A stretch of DNA of 64,000 nucleotides, taken from NCBI GenBank assembly GCA_018240695.1, contig JAFEFH010000001.1, positions 55,471 through 119,470 of the forward strand. The letters are read 5' to 3'. Both the position numbers and the translations under genes were made by a program. The notes under the pieces are model-generated. The model saw only the letters and a program-made list of their open reading frames with translations. It had not been told where the DNA came from and did not search any database. This DNA comes from Pseudomonadota bacterium. Lineage in GTDB: Bacteria > Pseudomonadota > Alphaproteobacteria > Reyranellales > Reyranellaceae. Of the stretch, positions 44,328 to 53,709 are shown in pieces (within the stretch, counting starts at the first letter, position 1; every line of letters begins with the position of its first letter).

Positions 44328-45281
44328 ATGTCAAACGATCATCAGCATGCAGACCATGGCCATGACCACGGTCATGCGCACGCGCATGGGCACAGCCATG
44401 CGCCAGCTAATTTCGATACTGCGTTTGCCGTTGGGGTCGGACTCAATCTGACATTCGTGATCGCCGAGACGATCTACGGCTTTCAGGCCAATTCGCTCGC
44501 CCTGCTTGCGGACGCCGCGCACAATCTTTCGGATGTTGCCGGATTGCTTCTGGCGTGGGGCGCGTCGTGGCTTGGCCGGAAAAAGCCGACCGCGCGTCGC
44601 AGCTACGGCTATCGAAGCGCCTCCATTCTGGCGGCCCTGATAAATGCCGCTCTTTTGCTGCTCGCCGTGGGTGGCATCCTTCTCGAATCGGCGCGCCGGT
44701 TCATGGCTCCAGAGCCGATCACAGGATCGACGGTGATCTGGGTGGCGTTGCTGGGCATCGCCATCAATGGCGCGACCGCATTGTTGTTCATGCGCGGTCG
44801 CAAGAGCGACCTCAATATTCGTGGCGCATTTCTACACATGACAGCCGACGCCGTCGTTTCACTGGGTGTAGTGATAGCCACCTTGGCGGGGCAGGCAACG
44901 GGTTGGCTCTGGCTGGATCCGGCGACCGGACTCGCGATCGCGCTCGTCATTCTTTATGGAACCTGGGGCTTGGGCCGCGACTCGTTCAATCTCGCGTTCG
45001 ATGCGACACCCGAAGGCATCGACCCGGAAGCCGTTAAGAAGCACCTGGAGCAGCTGCCCGGCGTAACAGAGGTTCATGATCTTCACATCTGGGCAATGAG
45101 CACAACGGAGACTGCGCTGACCGCTCATCTCGTTCGGCCGGGCTCGGGTTTGGATGACGCCTTCATCGCCGATGTTTGTTCGCGAATGGAGAAGCGCTTC
45201 TCGATACGTCACACTACGCTGCAAATCGAGGCAGGTGACCCCGCGCATCCATGTCACCTGGCGCCGGCAGAAGTAGTCTAG
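44328..45281 (+). CDS. czcD: CzcD-type cation diffusion facilitator
   Basis: 317 aa. A His-rich N-terminal tail (HADHGHDHGHAHAHGHSHA) precedes six membrane helices. Metal site residues lie in LALLADAAHNLSDVAGLLLAW (helix 2) and AFLHMTADAVVSLGVVIA (helix 5), the HD-HD type site of Zn-CDF proteins. The cytoplasmic C-terminal domain (about 215-300) has LPGVTEVHDLHIWAMSTTETALTAHLV. It exports Zn/Cd/Co to the periplasm, where CzcCBA can take over. Confidence 0.94.
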   Translation: MSNDHQHADHGHDHGHAHAHGHSHAPANFDTAFAVGVGLNLTFVIAETIYGFQANSLALLADAAHNLSDVAGLLLAWGASWLGRKKPTARRSYGYRSASILAALINAALLLLAVGGILLESARRFMAPEPITGSTVIWVALLGIAINGATALLFMRGRKSDLNIRGAFLHMTADAVVSLGVVIATLAGQATGWLWLDPATGLAIALVILYGTWGLGRDSFNLAFDATPEGIDPEAVKKHLEQLPGVTEVHDLHIWAMSTTETALTAHLVRPGSGLDDAFIADVCSRMEKRFSIRHTTLQIEAGDPAHPCHLAPAEVV

Positions 45282-45504
45282 TCAGGCAGACGAAATCCCA
45301 CGCGACACCCTGGGATTCCAAACAGCACTTTTCCTACGCTGCGCTGAGCGGCAATGAGCAGAACAAACCCCTCGATGACGGTCATTTTCTCCTCGACCAT
45401 TACCTACCCCGCGTGCACCTTATTTCTCAAGCCTGCTGATCATCGGCGTCGGCCAATATATCGGTTTCCAGGGAGGGGACGGACTCGTTCATTAGCGAGT
45501 GTGG

Positions 45505-45732
45505 TCAAGTCTTCGGAATCTGGCAGCAATCGTCACTTTTGCTCTCTTGAATCGGTGGACACGGCACAGACCCAAAGGAGCAAAACACGCAGCAATCTCT
45601 TTGCTTTGGCTTGAGCAGCGTCCTGCAACCGGTGCATTCATAGAAGTACTGGCACGCGTCGGTCGGCATGGTCTCGGTCTTTGTGGTGCCGCACGACGGG
45701 CACGTCAGGGTCGATTGGAGAACGACGCTCAT
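45505..45732 (-). CDS. GDCCVxC-domain protein, copy 2
   Basis: 75 aa, closely similar to copy 1 at 17766: TCPSCGTTKTETMPTDACQYFYECTGC, then RDCCVFCSFGSVPCPP. It has Arg where the motif usually has Gly before DCC. The C-terminus is shorter and ends CCQIPKT. Translationally coupled to merT copy 2 by ATGA. Confidence 0.85.
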   Translation of the reverse strand: MSVVLQSTLTCPSCGTTKTETMPTDACQYFYECTGCRTLLKPKQRDCCVFCSFGSVPCPPIQESKSDDCCQIPKT

Positions 45733-46118
45733 ATCGGGGGCTCTATCCAGAACGTGAGGGCTAGGAGGCCGATTGCTAGCACAAATGCAATTTTGCTGCC
45801 CCAGTCGAGAGTCGGACGTGCACATGCAGCCCCCGGCGCACACAGCCGCGCGCGCCGCTGTCGCCACATAATGAAGGCAGCAGCCCCAATGCAAACCACG
45901 GCTCCATAGTACAATTCCTGCTGATACTGAGCCGCCAGATAACCGACGCCAACGAGCGAGGCGGCGCTGATCCCCAGAAGCGATAGGGCGATGGGTAGGG
46001 CGCAACATGAAGCGACCCCGAATGCCGCGAGCAGTCCGCCGGCTGCAAGGACGGTCTTAGCGGTATCGCGGCCCTTCTCAGCGGTGCCCAGTGCGGAATT
46101 ATCGTTTTGTATCATCAT
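45729..46118 (-). CDS. merT: MerT-like mercuric ion transport protein, copy 2
   Basis: About 129 aa. Vicinal Cys pair in the first helix (FGVASCCALPIALSL), GVGYLAAQYQQELYY, Cys in the second loop (ARLCAPGAACARP) and the terminal FWIEPPI. ATG codons at 46118 and 46115 lie only 6-10 bases past the -10 box, and there is no ribosome site, so the transcript is probably leaderless. It is divergent from an intact merR. Confidence 0.87.
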   Translation of the reverse strand: MMIQNDNSALGTAEKGRDTAKTVLAAGGLLAAFGVASCCALPIALSLLGISAASLVGVGYLAAQYQQELYYGAVVCIGAAAFIMWRQRRARLCAPGAACARPTLDWGSKIAFVLAIGLLALTFWIEPPI

Positions 46119-46124
46119 TCGCAA

Positions 46125-46155
46125 AGCCTACACCCTGTAGCTGCTACAGATCCAA
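46125..46155 (-). promoter_or_regulatory. MerR-type promoter/operator of the second mer module
   Basis: Minus strand: TTGGAT (46155-46150), a 19-bp spacer beginning CTGTAG and containing CTACAG, and TAGGCT (46130-46125). Same architecture as at 17336-17366. Confidence 0.8.
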
Positions 46156-46180
46156 GATCACCGCAGATCAAAGGAAAGTG

Positions 46181-46597
46181 ATGGCCATGCTAGTACAAGA
46201 GCCATTTCCAATCGGCGTCTTGTCCGAGCGCTCCGGTGTGAATATCGAAACCATCCGCTACTACGAACGCGTCGGCCTCTTGCCGAAGCCAGCTCGCAGT
46301 GGGGGCGGTTATCGGCTCTATCAATCTGGCGACTCCGACCGCCTTTCCTTCATCCGTCGTGCGCGCGATCTCGGTTTTTCCCTCGACGAGATTCGTCGCT
46401 TGCTCGACCTCGCCGATCAGAAATCCCGGTCCTGCCGGCGTGTGCATGAGATCGCCGTCGAACATCTCGCCGAAGTCCACGCCAAGATCGGCGACCTTCG
46501 GCGAATGGAACGCGTTCTGGCGACCATGGTGAGGGCGTGCGCTCAGGAGACGATGCCAGCGTGTCCTTTGTTGGAGACGTTGGCTAAATCGGGCTAG
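46181..46597 (+). CDS. merR: MerR mercury-responsive regulator
   Basis: 138 aa from the ATG at 46181 (AAGGAAA upstream). HTH: FPIGVLSERSGVNIETIRYY and YRLYQSGDSDRLSFIRRARDLGFSL. The three Hg(II) ligands are present: Cys85, Cys120 and Cys128 (SCRRVHE, VRACAQE, PACPLL), with spacing close to Tn21 MerR (82, 117, 126). It should repress and, with Hg, activate the divergent merT-GDCCVxC operon. Confidence 0.92.
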   Translation: MAMLVQEPFPIGVLSERSGVNIETIRYYERVGLLPKPARSGGGYRLYQSGDSDRLSFIRRARDLGFSLDEIRRLLDLADQKSRSCRRVHEIAVEHLAEVHAKIGDLRRMERVLATMVRACAQETMPACPLLETLAKSG

Positions 46598-46833
46598 CTC
46601 AGGACTGCCGACGAGGCAGCCGATGGATGGCGGCGAATGTTTCTATCGGGGCGGCAAGGAAGGCCCCCAATGAGGCGGCCCGAGCCGGCGGCATCCGCCA
46701 GGTCCCATTGAGATATCGGGTCAAGGTGCCGGGGTCCCATTCCTCGCTGCGCTGAATTGGAGTCGCGCGGGATATTCACCAATTGCCAAACTTGTGATTG
46801 GCGAAGCGCGCGATTCAATGCAAATTGAAGTCG

Positions 46834-47172
46834 ATGGTGCGCTTGCGTATTCTTTCTGCAGTGCTGGGCTGTTTGGCCGCTTTTGCGGCCGGATTGCCGA
46901 TGGTTGCCTTTGCCTCTGCTCGTACGGGAAATGCCGTGCCCATGCACATGACGGCCTCCGAGCCCTGCGAGCACTGTCCGGGTTGTGACGGCACGCCTTG
47001 TCTGCCCGCCGCCATGGCCTGCACGGTCACCTGCCAAGGCTCTCTTCCGAACCTCGATACCGTCTCGCTTGTCCTACCGATGATCGAGATCGGCAAGATC
47101 GCCTGGCCGCGACAGCTTGCCGAATTGCAGGGCCGCTCATCGCCGCCCGATCCTTTCCCTCCGCGACTCTGA
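46834..47172 (+). CDS. small exported Cys-rich protein ahead of the cus operon
   Basis: 112 aa. Signal peptide (RLRILSAVLGCLAAFAAGLPMVAFA) then a short domain with CEHCPGCDGTPCLPAAMACTVTC, two CxxC-like pairs and spaced Cys, likely a metal- or thiol-active motif. A Pro-rich tail follows (RSSPPDPFPPRL), recalling DUF2946-like efflux accessory proteins. It lies 80 bases upstream of the CusB-type adaptor. Confidence 0.65.
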   Translation: MVRLRILSAVLGCLAAFAAGLPMVAFASARTGNAVPMHMTASEPCEHCPGCDGTPCLPAAMACTVTCQGSLPNLDTVSLVLPMIEIGKIAWPRQLAELQGRSSPPDPFPPRL

Positions 47173-47252
47173 CTTCCTGATCGTCGATTGAGCGTCGCGC
47201 CATCGTTGGCGCGTCCATGCGCTTGCGCGCGTGGCAGTTGGAAGGAAGTCCT

Positions 47253-48518
47253 ATGTCGAACGCATCGAATTCAAAGCGCGGGATCGCCCTGCCGCTAGCA
47301 CTGTTAATCCTCTTGGCGGGCCTCGCCGGCGGCGCCGGCGCCGTCCTGTGGCTCTGGAAAGGCAGTCCGCCCGCTGGTCCGATGGGCATGGCGGAAGCTG
47401 CCACGCCCGGCGGCGGTCCCTGCAACGGCAAACCGCCGAAGCTCTATCGCAATCCGATGGGCGCGCCCGATGTCTCATCGACGCCCAAGAAAGATTCGAT
47501 GGGCATGGACTATATTGCCGTCTGCGATGATGGCGAGGGGCCACAGGACGCAAGCGTCGTCAAAATAGGCCTCGACCGCGTCCAGCGGCTGGGCGTGCGC
47601 AGCGAAGTCGTCGAGGAACGACGGCTCGCGCGCACCGTGCGCACTTTCGCATCGGTGCAGTACGACGAGCGCCGCCAGACCGTGATCGCACCCAAGTTCG
47701 GGGGCTGGATCGAAAAGCTCTACGTCAACGCCACCGGCGACGTCGTAACCGCCGGGCAGAAGCTGTTCGACGTCTACAGCCCGGAGCTGAACGTGCTGCA
47801 GCAGGAGTTCATGCTGTCGCATGGCATGCAGGGTGCAGGTGCCGCCGACGGCCGACTGCGCAACCTCGATTATCCGCAAGCCGAGTTGGAGAAGTTGCGC
47901 CGTGGCGATAAAGCGCCGCACACCATCGCGGTGCCGGCGCCGGCGGCGGGCACGGTCGTCGAGAAGATGGCGGTCGAAGGCATGCGCTACCAGCCGGGCG
48001 AGACTCTGTTCCGCATCGTCGACACGCGGACTATGTGGGTGCTGGCCGAGGTCTACGAACAGGACCTTGGCTACGTAAAAGTGGGCGACATCGCCAGGGT
48101 CACGGTCAACGCCTGGCCCGACCGTCCCTTCGAGGGCAAAGTGATCTTCATCTATCCCGGCGTCGGCAAGGAAAGCCGCACGGCACGGCTGCGCATCGAG
48201 GTCACCAATCCCGACGGGCTGCTGCGCGCCGAGATGGCGGCGACGATCGAGATCCTGGCGCCGCTCGGCATGGCCGTCGCAGTGCCCGAGTCCGCGATCA
48301 TCGACAGCGGCAAGCGACAGGTTGTGCTGGTCGAGCGCGGCGAAGGAAAGTACGAGCCGCGGCCAGTCAAGCTTGGTGCTCGCGTGCCAGGCTATGCCCA
48401 GGTGCTGGAAGGGCTGAAGCCCGGCGAGCGTGTGGTGACTTCGGCGACTTTCCTGATCGACGCCGAAAGCAACCTGCGTGCAGCGCTGGCGGCGTTCACG
48501 GCGGGAGATGCCAAGTGA
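47253..48518 (+). CDS. cusB: CusB-type efflux adaptor with heavy-metal-binding domain
   Basis: 421 aa from the ATG at 47253 (GGAAGGAAG upstream). An N-terminal membrane helix (LALLILLAGLAGGAGAVLWLW), then the heavy-metal-binding motif YRNPMGAPDVSSTPKKDSMGMDYI (about 72-95). The adaptor domains follow: APKFGGWIEKLYVNATGDVVTAGQ, a short coiled coil, VPAPAAGTVVEKMAVEGMRYQPG and the C-terminal PESAIIDSGKRQVVLV. The Met-rich motif fits Cu(I)/Ag(I). Overlaps cusA by GTGA. Confidence 0.92.
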   Translation: MSNASNSKRGIALPLALLILLAGLAGGAGAVLWLWKGSPPAGPMGMAEAATPGGGPCNGKPPKLYRNPMGAPDVSSTPKKDSMGMDYIAVCDDGEGPQDASVVKIGLDRVQRLGVRSEVVEERRLARTVRTFASVQYDERRQTVIAPKFGGWIEKLYVNATGDVVTAGQKLFDVYSPELNVLQQEFMLSHGMQGAGAADGRLRNLDYPQAELEKLRRGDKAPHTIAVPAPAAGTVVEKMAVEGMRYQPGETLFRIVDTRTMWVLAEVYEQDLGYVKVGDIARVTVNAWPDRPFEGKVIFIYPGVGKESRTARLRIEVTNPDGLLRAEMAATIEILAPLGMAVAVPESAIIDSGKRQVVLVERGEGKYEPRPVKLGARVPGYAQVLEGLKPGERVVTSATFLIDAESNLRAALAAFTAGDAK

Positions 48519-51500
48519 TCCCGGGTCTCATTCGCTGGTCGGCGCGCAACTTGCTGCTGATCCTTGTCGGTACGATCGCGCTGGTCGGTGGCGGTCTTTA
48601 TGCCGTCGGTCGTGTCTCGCTCGACGCAATTCCCGACCTCTCCGACACGCAGGTCATCGTCTATACCGAGATGCCGGGCCAGGCGCCGCAGGTCATCGAG
48701 GACCAGGTCACCTATCCGCTCACGACCGCAATGCTGGCGGTGCCGCGCAGCACCGCCGTGCGCGGCTTCTCCTTCTTCGGCGTGTCGTTCGTCTACATCA
48801 TTTTCGACGAAGGCACCGACATCTACTGGGCGCGCAGCCGGGTGCTGGAATATTTGAACTCGGGCACCTTGAAGCTGCCGCCGGACGTGAAGCCGAGCCT
48901 GGGGCCGGACGCGACGGGCGTCGGCTGGGTCTATCAATACGTCGTCGTCGGCGCCGACCGCACCCTGGCCGAGCTGCGGTCGTTGCAGGACTGGTACATC
49001 CGCTACGCGCTGGCCAAGGCCGAGGGCGTGGCCGAGGTGGCCAGCGTCGGCGGCTTCGTGAAGCAATACAACGTCGTCGTCGATCCGGCGAAGCTGCGCT
49101 CCTTCGGCGTGCCGCTCGGCCGGGTCGTCGATGCGATCCGCGCCTCCAACCGCGAAGTCGGCGGGCGCGTGGTCGAGATGGCCGAGACCGAGTTCATGGT
49201 GCGCGGCCGTGGCTACGTGAAGAACACCGCCGACCTCGAGCAGATCGTGCTCAAGGCGGACGGCTCGGTGCCGGTACTGCTGCGCGACGTGGCGCGGATC
49301 GAACTGGGGCCCGACGAGCGGCGCGGCGTGGCCGAGTTCGACGGCGAGGGCGAGGCGGTGAGCGGCATCGTCCTGCAACGCTTCGGCCTCAACGCCTTGG
49401 ACGTGATCGCCAACGTGAAGGCCAAGGTGAAGGAGATCGCCTCGAGCCTGCCCGAGGGTGTGCGGATCGTGCCGGTCTACGATCGTTCCGACCTGATCCA
49501 TCGTGCCATCGACACGCTCGTCCATACGCTGGCCGAAGAAAGCATCGTCGTGGCGGTGGTCTGCTTCGTCTTCCTGCTGCACGTGCGATCGGCCCTGGTG
49601 GCGATCGTGACCCTGCCGATCGGCGTATTGATGGCCTTCCTCGCCATGCATTTCCTGGGCATTGGCTCCAACATCATGAGCCTGGGCGGCATCGCCATCG
49701 CCGTCGGCGCCATGATCGACGCGGCCATCGTCATGATCGAGAACGCCCACAAGCATCTCGAACGGTTGAAGCCGGGCCAGTCGCGGGCCGAGGCGATCAT
49801 AGAGGCGGCGGTCCAGGTAGGCCCCGCGCTGTTCTTCAGCCTGCTGGTCATTACCGTGTCGTTTCTGCCGATCTTCACCCTCGAGGCGCAAGAGGGACGA
49901 ATGTTCAAGCCGCTGGCTTGGACCAAGAGCCTGTCGATGGCGGCCGCGGCGCTGCTGTCGGTAACCCTGGTGCCGGCGCTGATGCTGCTGTTCGTGCGCG
50001 GCCGCATTCTGCCCGAGGCGCGCAATCCGGTGAACCGGCTGCTGATCTGGCTCTACCGGCCGGTGATCCGACTGGTGCTGCGCGCGCGGGTGCTCACGAT
50101 CGGTCTGGCGCTCCTGGTGTTGGGCGTCTCCGTGTGGCCGGCGACGCAGCTTGGCACCGAGTTCATGCCTGCCCTCAACGAGGGCACGCTGTTCTACATG
50201 CCGACCACCTTGCCGGGTCTTTCGGTCACCAAATCGGCCGAGTTGCTGCAGACGCAGGACAAGATCATCCGCACGTTCCCCGAAGTGGCATCGGTCTACG
50301 GCAAGGGCGGACGTGCCGGCACGGCGACCGACCCCGCGCCGCTGGAAATGTTCGAGACGGTGATCAACCTCAAGCCCCAATCCGAGTGGCGGGCGGGCAT
50401 GGACATCGACAAGCTGATCGCCGAACTGGACGGCGCGCTGCAGTTCCCCGGCGTCAGCAACGCCTGGACCATGCCGATCAAAGCGCGCACAGACATGTTG
50501 GCGACCGGCATCCGCACGCCGGTGGGCATCAAGCTCCTGGGTCCCGATCTCGGCACCCTGGAAACCCTCGCCCGCCAGGTCGAAAAGGCGGTACACGGCG
50601 TACCCGGTACGACGTCCGCCTTCGCCGAGAGGGTGAACGGCGGATCCTTTCTCGACATCACACCCAACCGCATGCGTCTGGCGCAATACGGCGTGCTGAT
50701 CGAGGACGTGCAGCAGGCCGTGTCGAGCGCGCTGGGGGGTGAGGCGGTCACCACGACGGTCGAGGGCCGCGAGCGCTATTCCGTCAATGTCCGCTACCCG
50801 CGCGACCTGCGCTCCGACCCGCGCGCCATCGCCTCGGAGATCCTGGTCTCGACCACGCGTGGCGGCATGATCCCGCTCGGCCAGGTCGCCGACGTCAGCG
50901 TCAGCCAGGGACCGACCACCATCCGCACTGAAAACGCGCAGCTCGCGGTCTATATCTTCATCGACTATCGCGACCGCGATCTCGGCGGCTATGTCGCCGA
51001 CGCGCAGCGCGCCGTGCGGGAAAAAGTGAAGTTCCCGCCCGGCTTCTACGCCGTGTGGAGCGGCCAGTTCGAGTTCCTGCAGCGCGCCGAGGCACGGCTG
51101 CAGATCGTCGTGCCGGCCACCCTGCTGCTGATCTTCGTCCTGCTCTATCTCAACTTCCGGCGCCTGACCGAGACCTTGATCGTCATGTTGTCGCTGCCGT
51201 TCTCGCTGGTCGGCGGCCTCTGGTTCGTGTGGTGGCTGGGCTTCAACATGAGCGTGGCCGTCGCCGTGGGCTTCATCGCCCTAGCGGGCGTCGCGGCCGA
51301 AACCGGCGTCGTGATGCTGATCTATCTCGACCAGGCGTTGGCGGAGCGCCAACTTCGATGCCAGGCCGACGGCAGGCCGATGGACCGGGCCGACCTGCGG
51401 GATGCCATCATGGAGGGCGCGGTCGAGCGGGTGCGGCCCAAGATGATGACCGTGACCGCGATCATGGCGGGCCTGCTGCCGATCCTGTGGAGCACCGGCA

Positions 51501-51658
51501 CCGGCTCGGAGGTGATGCGCCGCATCGCCGTGCCGATGATCGGCGGCATGGTGAGCTCGACGCTTCTCACCCTGCTGGTGATCCCGGCCATCTACGCGCT
51601 GGTCAAAGGCTGGCGGCTCCAGCCCGCTGCCGCCCCTGCCGAGGAGGCCGTGGCATGA
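48515..51658 (+). CDS. cusA: CusA-type RND copper/silver pump
   Basis: 1047 aa from a GTG overlapping the cusB stop. It opens PGLIRWSARNLLLILVGTIAL, then DAIPDLSDTQVIVYTEMPGQ. The helix-4 relay is AVGAMIDAAIVMIENAHKHLE, the HME4 (CusA) version. The periplasmic cleft has MPTTLPGLSVTKSAELL and ATDPAPLEMFETVINLKPQ, close to E. coli CusA with its Met ligands. Twelve membrane helices. It is the intact homologue of the remnant at 23589-24845. Confidence 0.95.
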   Translation: MIPGLIRWSARNLLLILVGTIALVGGGLYAVGRVSLDAIPDLSDTQVIVYTEMPGQAPQVIEDQVTYPLTTAMLAVPRSTAVRGFSFFGVSFVYIIFDEGTDIYWARSRVLEYLNSGTLKLPPDVKPSLGPDATGVGWVYQYVVVGADRTLAELRSLQDWYIRYALAKAEGVAEVASVGGFVKQYNVVVDPAKLRSFGVPLGRVVDAIRASNREVGGRVVEMAETEFMVRGRGYVKNTADLEQIVLKADGSVPVLLRDVARIELGPDERRGVAEFDGEGEAVSGIVLQRFGLNALDVIANVKAKVKEIASSLPEGVRIVPVYDRSDLIHRAIDTLVHTLAEESIVVAVVCFVFLLHVRSALVAIVTLPIGVLMAFLAMHFLGIGSNIMSLGGIAIAVGAMIDAAIVMIENAHKHLERLKPGQSRAEAIIEAAVQVGPALFFSLLVITVSFLPIFTLEAQEGRMFKPLAWTKSLSMAAAALLSVTLVPALMLLFVRGRILPEARNPVNRLLIWLYRPVIRLVLRARVLTIGLALLVLGVSVWPATQLGTEFMPALNEGTLFYMPTTLPGLSVTKSAELLQTQDKIIRTFPEVASVYGKGGRAGTATDPAPLEMFETVINLKPQSEWRAGMDIDKLIAELDGALQFPGVSNAWTMPIKARTDMLATGIRTPVGIKLLGPDLGTLETLARQVEKAVHGVPGTTSAFAERVNGGSFLDITPNRMRLAQYGVLIEDVQQAVSSALGGEAVTTTVEGRERYSVNVRYPRDLRSDPRAIASEILVSTTRGGMIPLGQVADVSVSQGPTTIRTENAQLAVYIFIDYRDRDLGGYVADAQRAVREKVKFPPGFYAVWSGQFEFLQRAEARLQIVVPATLLLIFVLLYLNFRRLTETLIVMLSLPFSLVGGLWFVWWLGFNMSVAVAVGFIALAGVAAETGVVMLIYLDQALAERQLRCQADGRPMDRADLRDAIMEGAVERVRPKMMTVTAIMAGLLPILWSTGTGSEVMRRIAVPMIGGMVSSTLLTLLVIPAIYALVKGWRLQPAAAPAEEAVA

Positions 51659-51828
51659 GAATTCTCGCCCTCCTGGCCTTCCTTATCCTGCTCTCGGCTT
51701 GCGATACGGCACTGCCGCTGCTCGCGCCGTCGCCCGGGCCCGACGATACCGCCGGCCCGTCGACCGATCTTCCCTACCGTCCGGTGATGGCCGGCACCGC
51801 CTACCACGGCATCGGGAGCAAGCCATGA
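51655..51828 (+). CDS. 57-aa lipoprotein inside the cus operon
   Basis: Coupled on both sides: its ATG overlaps the cusA stop (ATGA) and its TGA overlaps the cusC start. A signal (RILALLAFLILLSAC) has a lipobox ending at Cys16. Only about 40 mature residues remain, rich in Pro, Asp and Gly (SPGPDDTAGPSTDLPYRPV) and ending in a YHGIG turn. No family recognised; a small pump-associated lipoprotein is inferred from tight coupling. Confidence 0.7.
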   Translation: MRILALLAFLILLSACDTALPLLAPSPGPDDTAGPSTDLPYRPVMAGTAYHGIGSKP

Positions 51829-53279
51829 GACAGTCTTTCGCCCTTCTCGCGCTGGTCCTGACCGGCCTCGTCGCGGGGTGCGCCAAGTTCTCCGCCGACG
51901 GCGGCATGGACAATGTGGCACGGGACGTCGGCCAGGAGGCCGGCGCCGACCTTGGCCGGAGTGTCGTCAAGATAACCAGCGTCGAACAGGCGCAGCAGGC
52001 ACGCGAGCGCGTCTCTGCTTTGCTCGCCGAGCCGCTCTCGGCGGAGACGTCGGTCCAGGTGGCGCTTCTCAACAACCGCGACCTGCAGGCCGCCTATAAT
52101 GATCTCGGCATCTCGGAAGCGGACTATGTCCAGGCGAGTCTGCCGCCCAATCCGGGGCTCTCGCTCATGCGCGTGTCCGGCAGCGGCGTGGCGGACTTCC
52201 AGTTGGGGCTTGTCGAGAACATTCTGAACCTGTTCACGCTGCCGCGCCGGTCGGCGATCGCCGCCGAGCACTTCGAGCATGCGCGACATCAGGCGGTCTT
52301 CACGACGCTCCGCCTCGCGGTCGACACGCGCCGGGCGCACATTCGGGCCGTCGCCGCCCAGCAACAGGTCGGCTTCCTCGACCAGGCGCGGGCCACGGTC
52401 GACCAGGCGGTGCGCCTCAACGCGCGGTTGGGAGAGGCGGGCGGCGGCGATCAGCTCGACCAGGCCGAACTCGCGGCCTTCTACGCCGAGCTCAGCGCCA
52501 AGGTCGCCCGGGCACGGCTGACGGCACGCCAAGAGCGCGAATCGCTCACCCGTCTGCTGGGCCTGTGGGGCGGCGACGCCTCGTTCAGGCTTCCCGCCGA
52601 GCTGCCGCCCTTGCCGCGCGAGCCCGACACGATGGCGGCTGTCGAGGTCGATGCCATCAATCACCGCGTCGACCTCGTCATGGCACGCCACGACGTGGCG
52701 GCGCTGGCCAAATCGCTCAGCCTGACCGAGGCGACGCGTTACGTCTCGATCTTGCAATTGTCGGGGATCGTCAACAACGAGGCGGCCAATCCCTTGACCA
52801 CGTCCAACGCCGACATCACGCGTGGCGGCTTCCAGATCGACCTGTCGCTTCCGATCTTCGATACCGGCGAGGCGCGGACGCGATTGGCGCGCGAGCAGTA
52901 CATGCGCGCGCTCAATCTCCTTGCGGCGAAGGCCGTGAATGCCCGCTCCGAAGCGCGTATCGCCTACGACGTCTATCGCGGCACCTACGACATCGCGAAA
53001 TTCTATCGCGACCGCGTGCTGCCCCTGCGCGGGATCGTGTCGAAGGAAATAGCCCTGCGTTACAGCAACGGCGTTTTGGCCGGGGAGGGCATGCGCGTCG
53101 ATCTGTTCAAGTTCCTGCTCGACGCGCGGACACGTATCACCGCGAATGCGGCGGCCCTTGATGCAAGGCGCGACTTTCTGCTTGCAGCCGCCGATCTCCA
53201 GGCGGCGCTCAGCATCGGCAACACCTCGAGTGGCGGTGGCGGCGAGGCAGGTCCCGTCGGACCATCGTCACCGATGTAA
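51825..53279 (+). CDS. cusC: CusC/TolC-family outer membrane lipoprotein
   Basis: 484 aa. Lipobox LVAGC near residue 19. Two TolC repeats: VQVALLNNRDLQAAYNDLGISEADYVQASLPPNPGLSL ... and the second beginning AAVEVDAINHRVDLVMARHDVAALAKSL; a C-terminal Gly/Ser tail follows. It completes the tripartite CusBAC-type pump. Start overlaps the 57-aa lipoprotein stop. Confidence 0.92.
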   Translation: MRQSFALLALVLTGLVAGCAKFSADGGMDNVARDVGQEAGADLGRSVVKITSVEQAQQARERVSALLAEPLSAETSVQVALLNNRDLQAAYNDLGISEADYVQASLPPNPGLSLMRVSGSGVADFQLGLVENILNLFTLPRRSAIAAEHFEHARHQAVFTTLRLAVDTRRAHIRAVAAQQQVGFLDQARATVDQAVRLNARLGEAGGGDQLDQAELAAFYAELSAKVARARLTARQERESLTRLLGLWGGDASFRLPAELPPLPREPDTMAAVEVDAINHRVDLVMARHDVAALAKSLSLTEATRYVSILQLSGIVNNEAANPLTTSNADITRGGFQIDLSLPIFDTGEARTRLAREQYMRALNLLAAKAVNARSEARIAYDVYRGTYDIAKFYRDRVLPLRGIVSKEIALRYSNGVLAGEGMRVDLFKFLLDARTRITANAAALDARRDFLLAAADLQAALSIGNTSSGGGGEAGPVGPSSPM

Positions 53280-53343
53280 TGAGAATTGAGGAACGTTGTC
53301 GGGAGGCGAATCATGATTTGTGCCCGGCAGGAGTGCGAGAAGC

Positions 53344-53541
53344 TCACTCCTCTTCTTCGTCGCTTTCGTCGTCGTCAGCTTCGGGAGTCCCAACAAGCTG
53401 AGCCTTCTCCGTCAAGACGACCGCGGTCGGTTTCTTTGGCGGACGTCGATTAAGAGGTACTAGTTCCCCGTCTACCGCTTCGTAGAAATCGGGGTTTCGC
53501 TCAGCTACCAAGTCGATGAGGCGGTCAAAGATGACTGACAA
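53344..53541 (-). CDS. small protein with acidic tail
   Basis: 65 aa. A helical N-terminal half (FDRLIDLVAERNPDFYEAVDG), a basic Pro-rich middle (NRRPPKKPTAVVL) and a strongly acidic C-terminus (EADDDESDEEEE). No signal or membrane segment. Function unknown; convergent with cusC. Confidence 0.5.
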   Translation of the reverse strand: MSVIFDRLIDLVAERNPDFYEAVDGELVPLNRRPPKKPTAVVLTEKAQLVGTPEADDDESDEEEE

Positions 53542-53709
53542 CTCTAAAGGATGATCGGATGCACGGGTCGTTGAGCATGGCTAGAAGCTCCGAAGTTCTT
53601 GCTAAAGCGCGTGAACTCGGAGTTGGCGACGATGACGCGAGGCTTTATGACCCGACAGCCTAAAGGCCACCGGCAATGCTTCCAAAGTAAGCCCTTGATC
53701 TAGATCAAT

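Noticed and set aside
46598..46833. Possible gene upstream of the cus operon
   Set aside because: Frames are short and unlike protein; two GTCCCATT copies are seen but nothing more.
48392..50686. 764-aa minus-strand ORF opposite cusA
   Set aside because: Mirror of the cusA coding sequence; His/Arg/Gln-rich with no family features.
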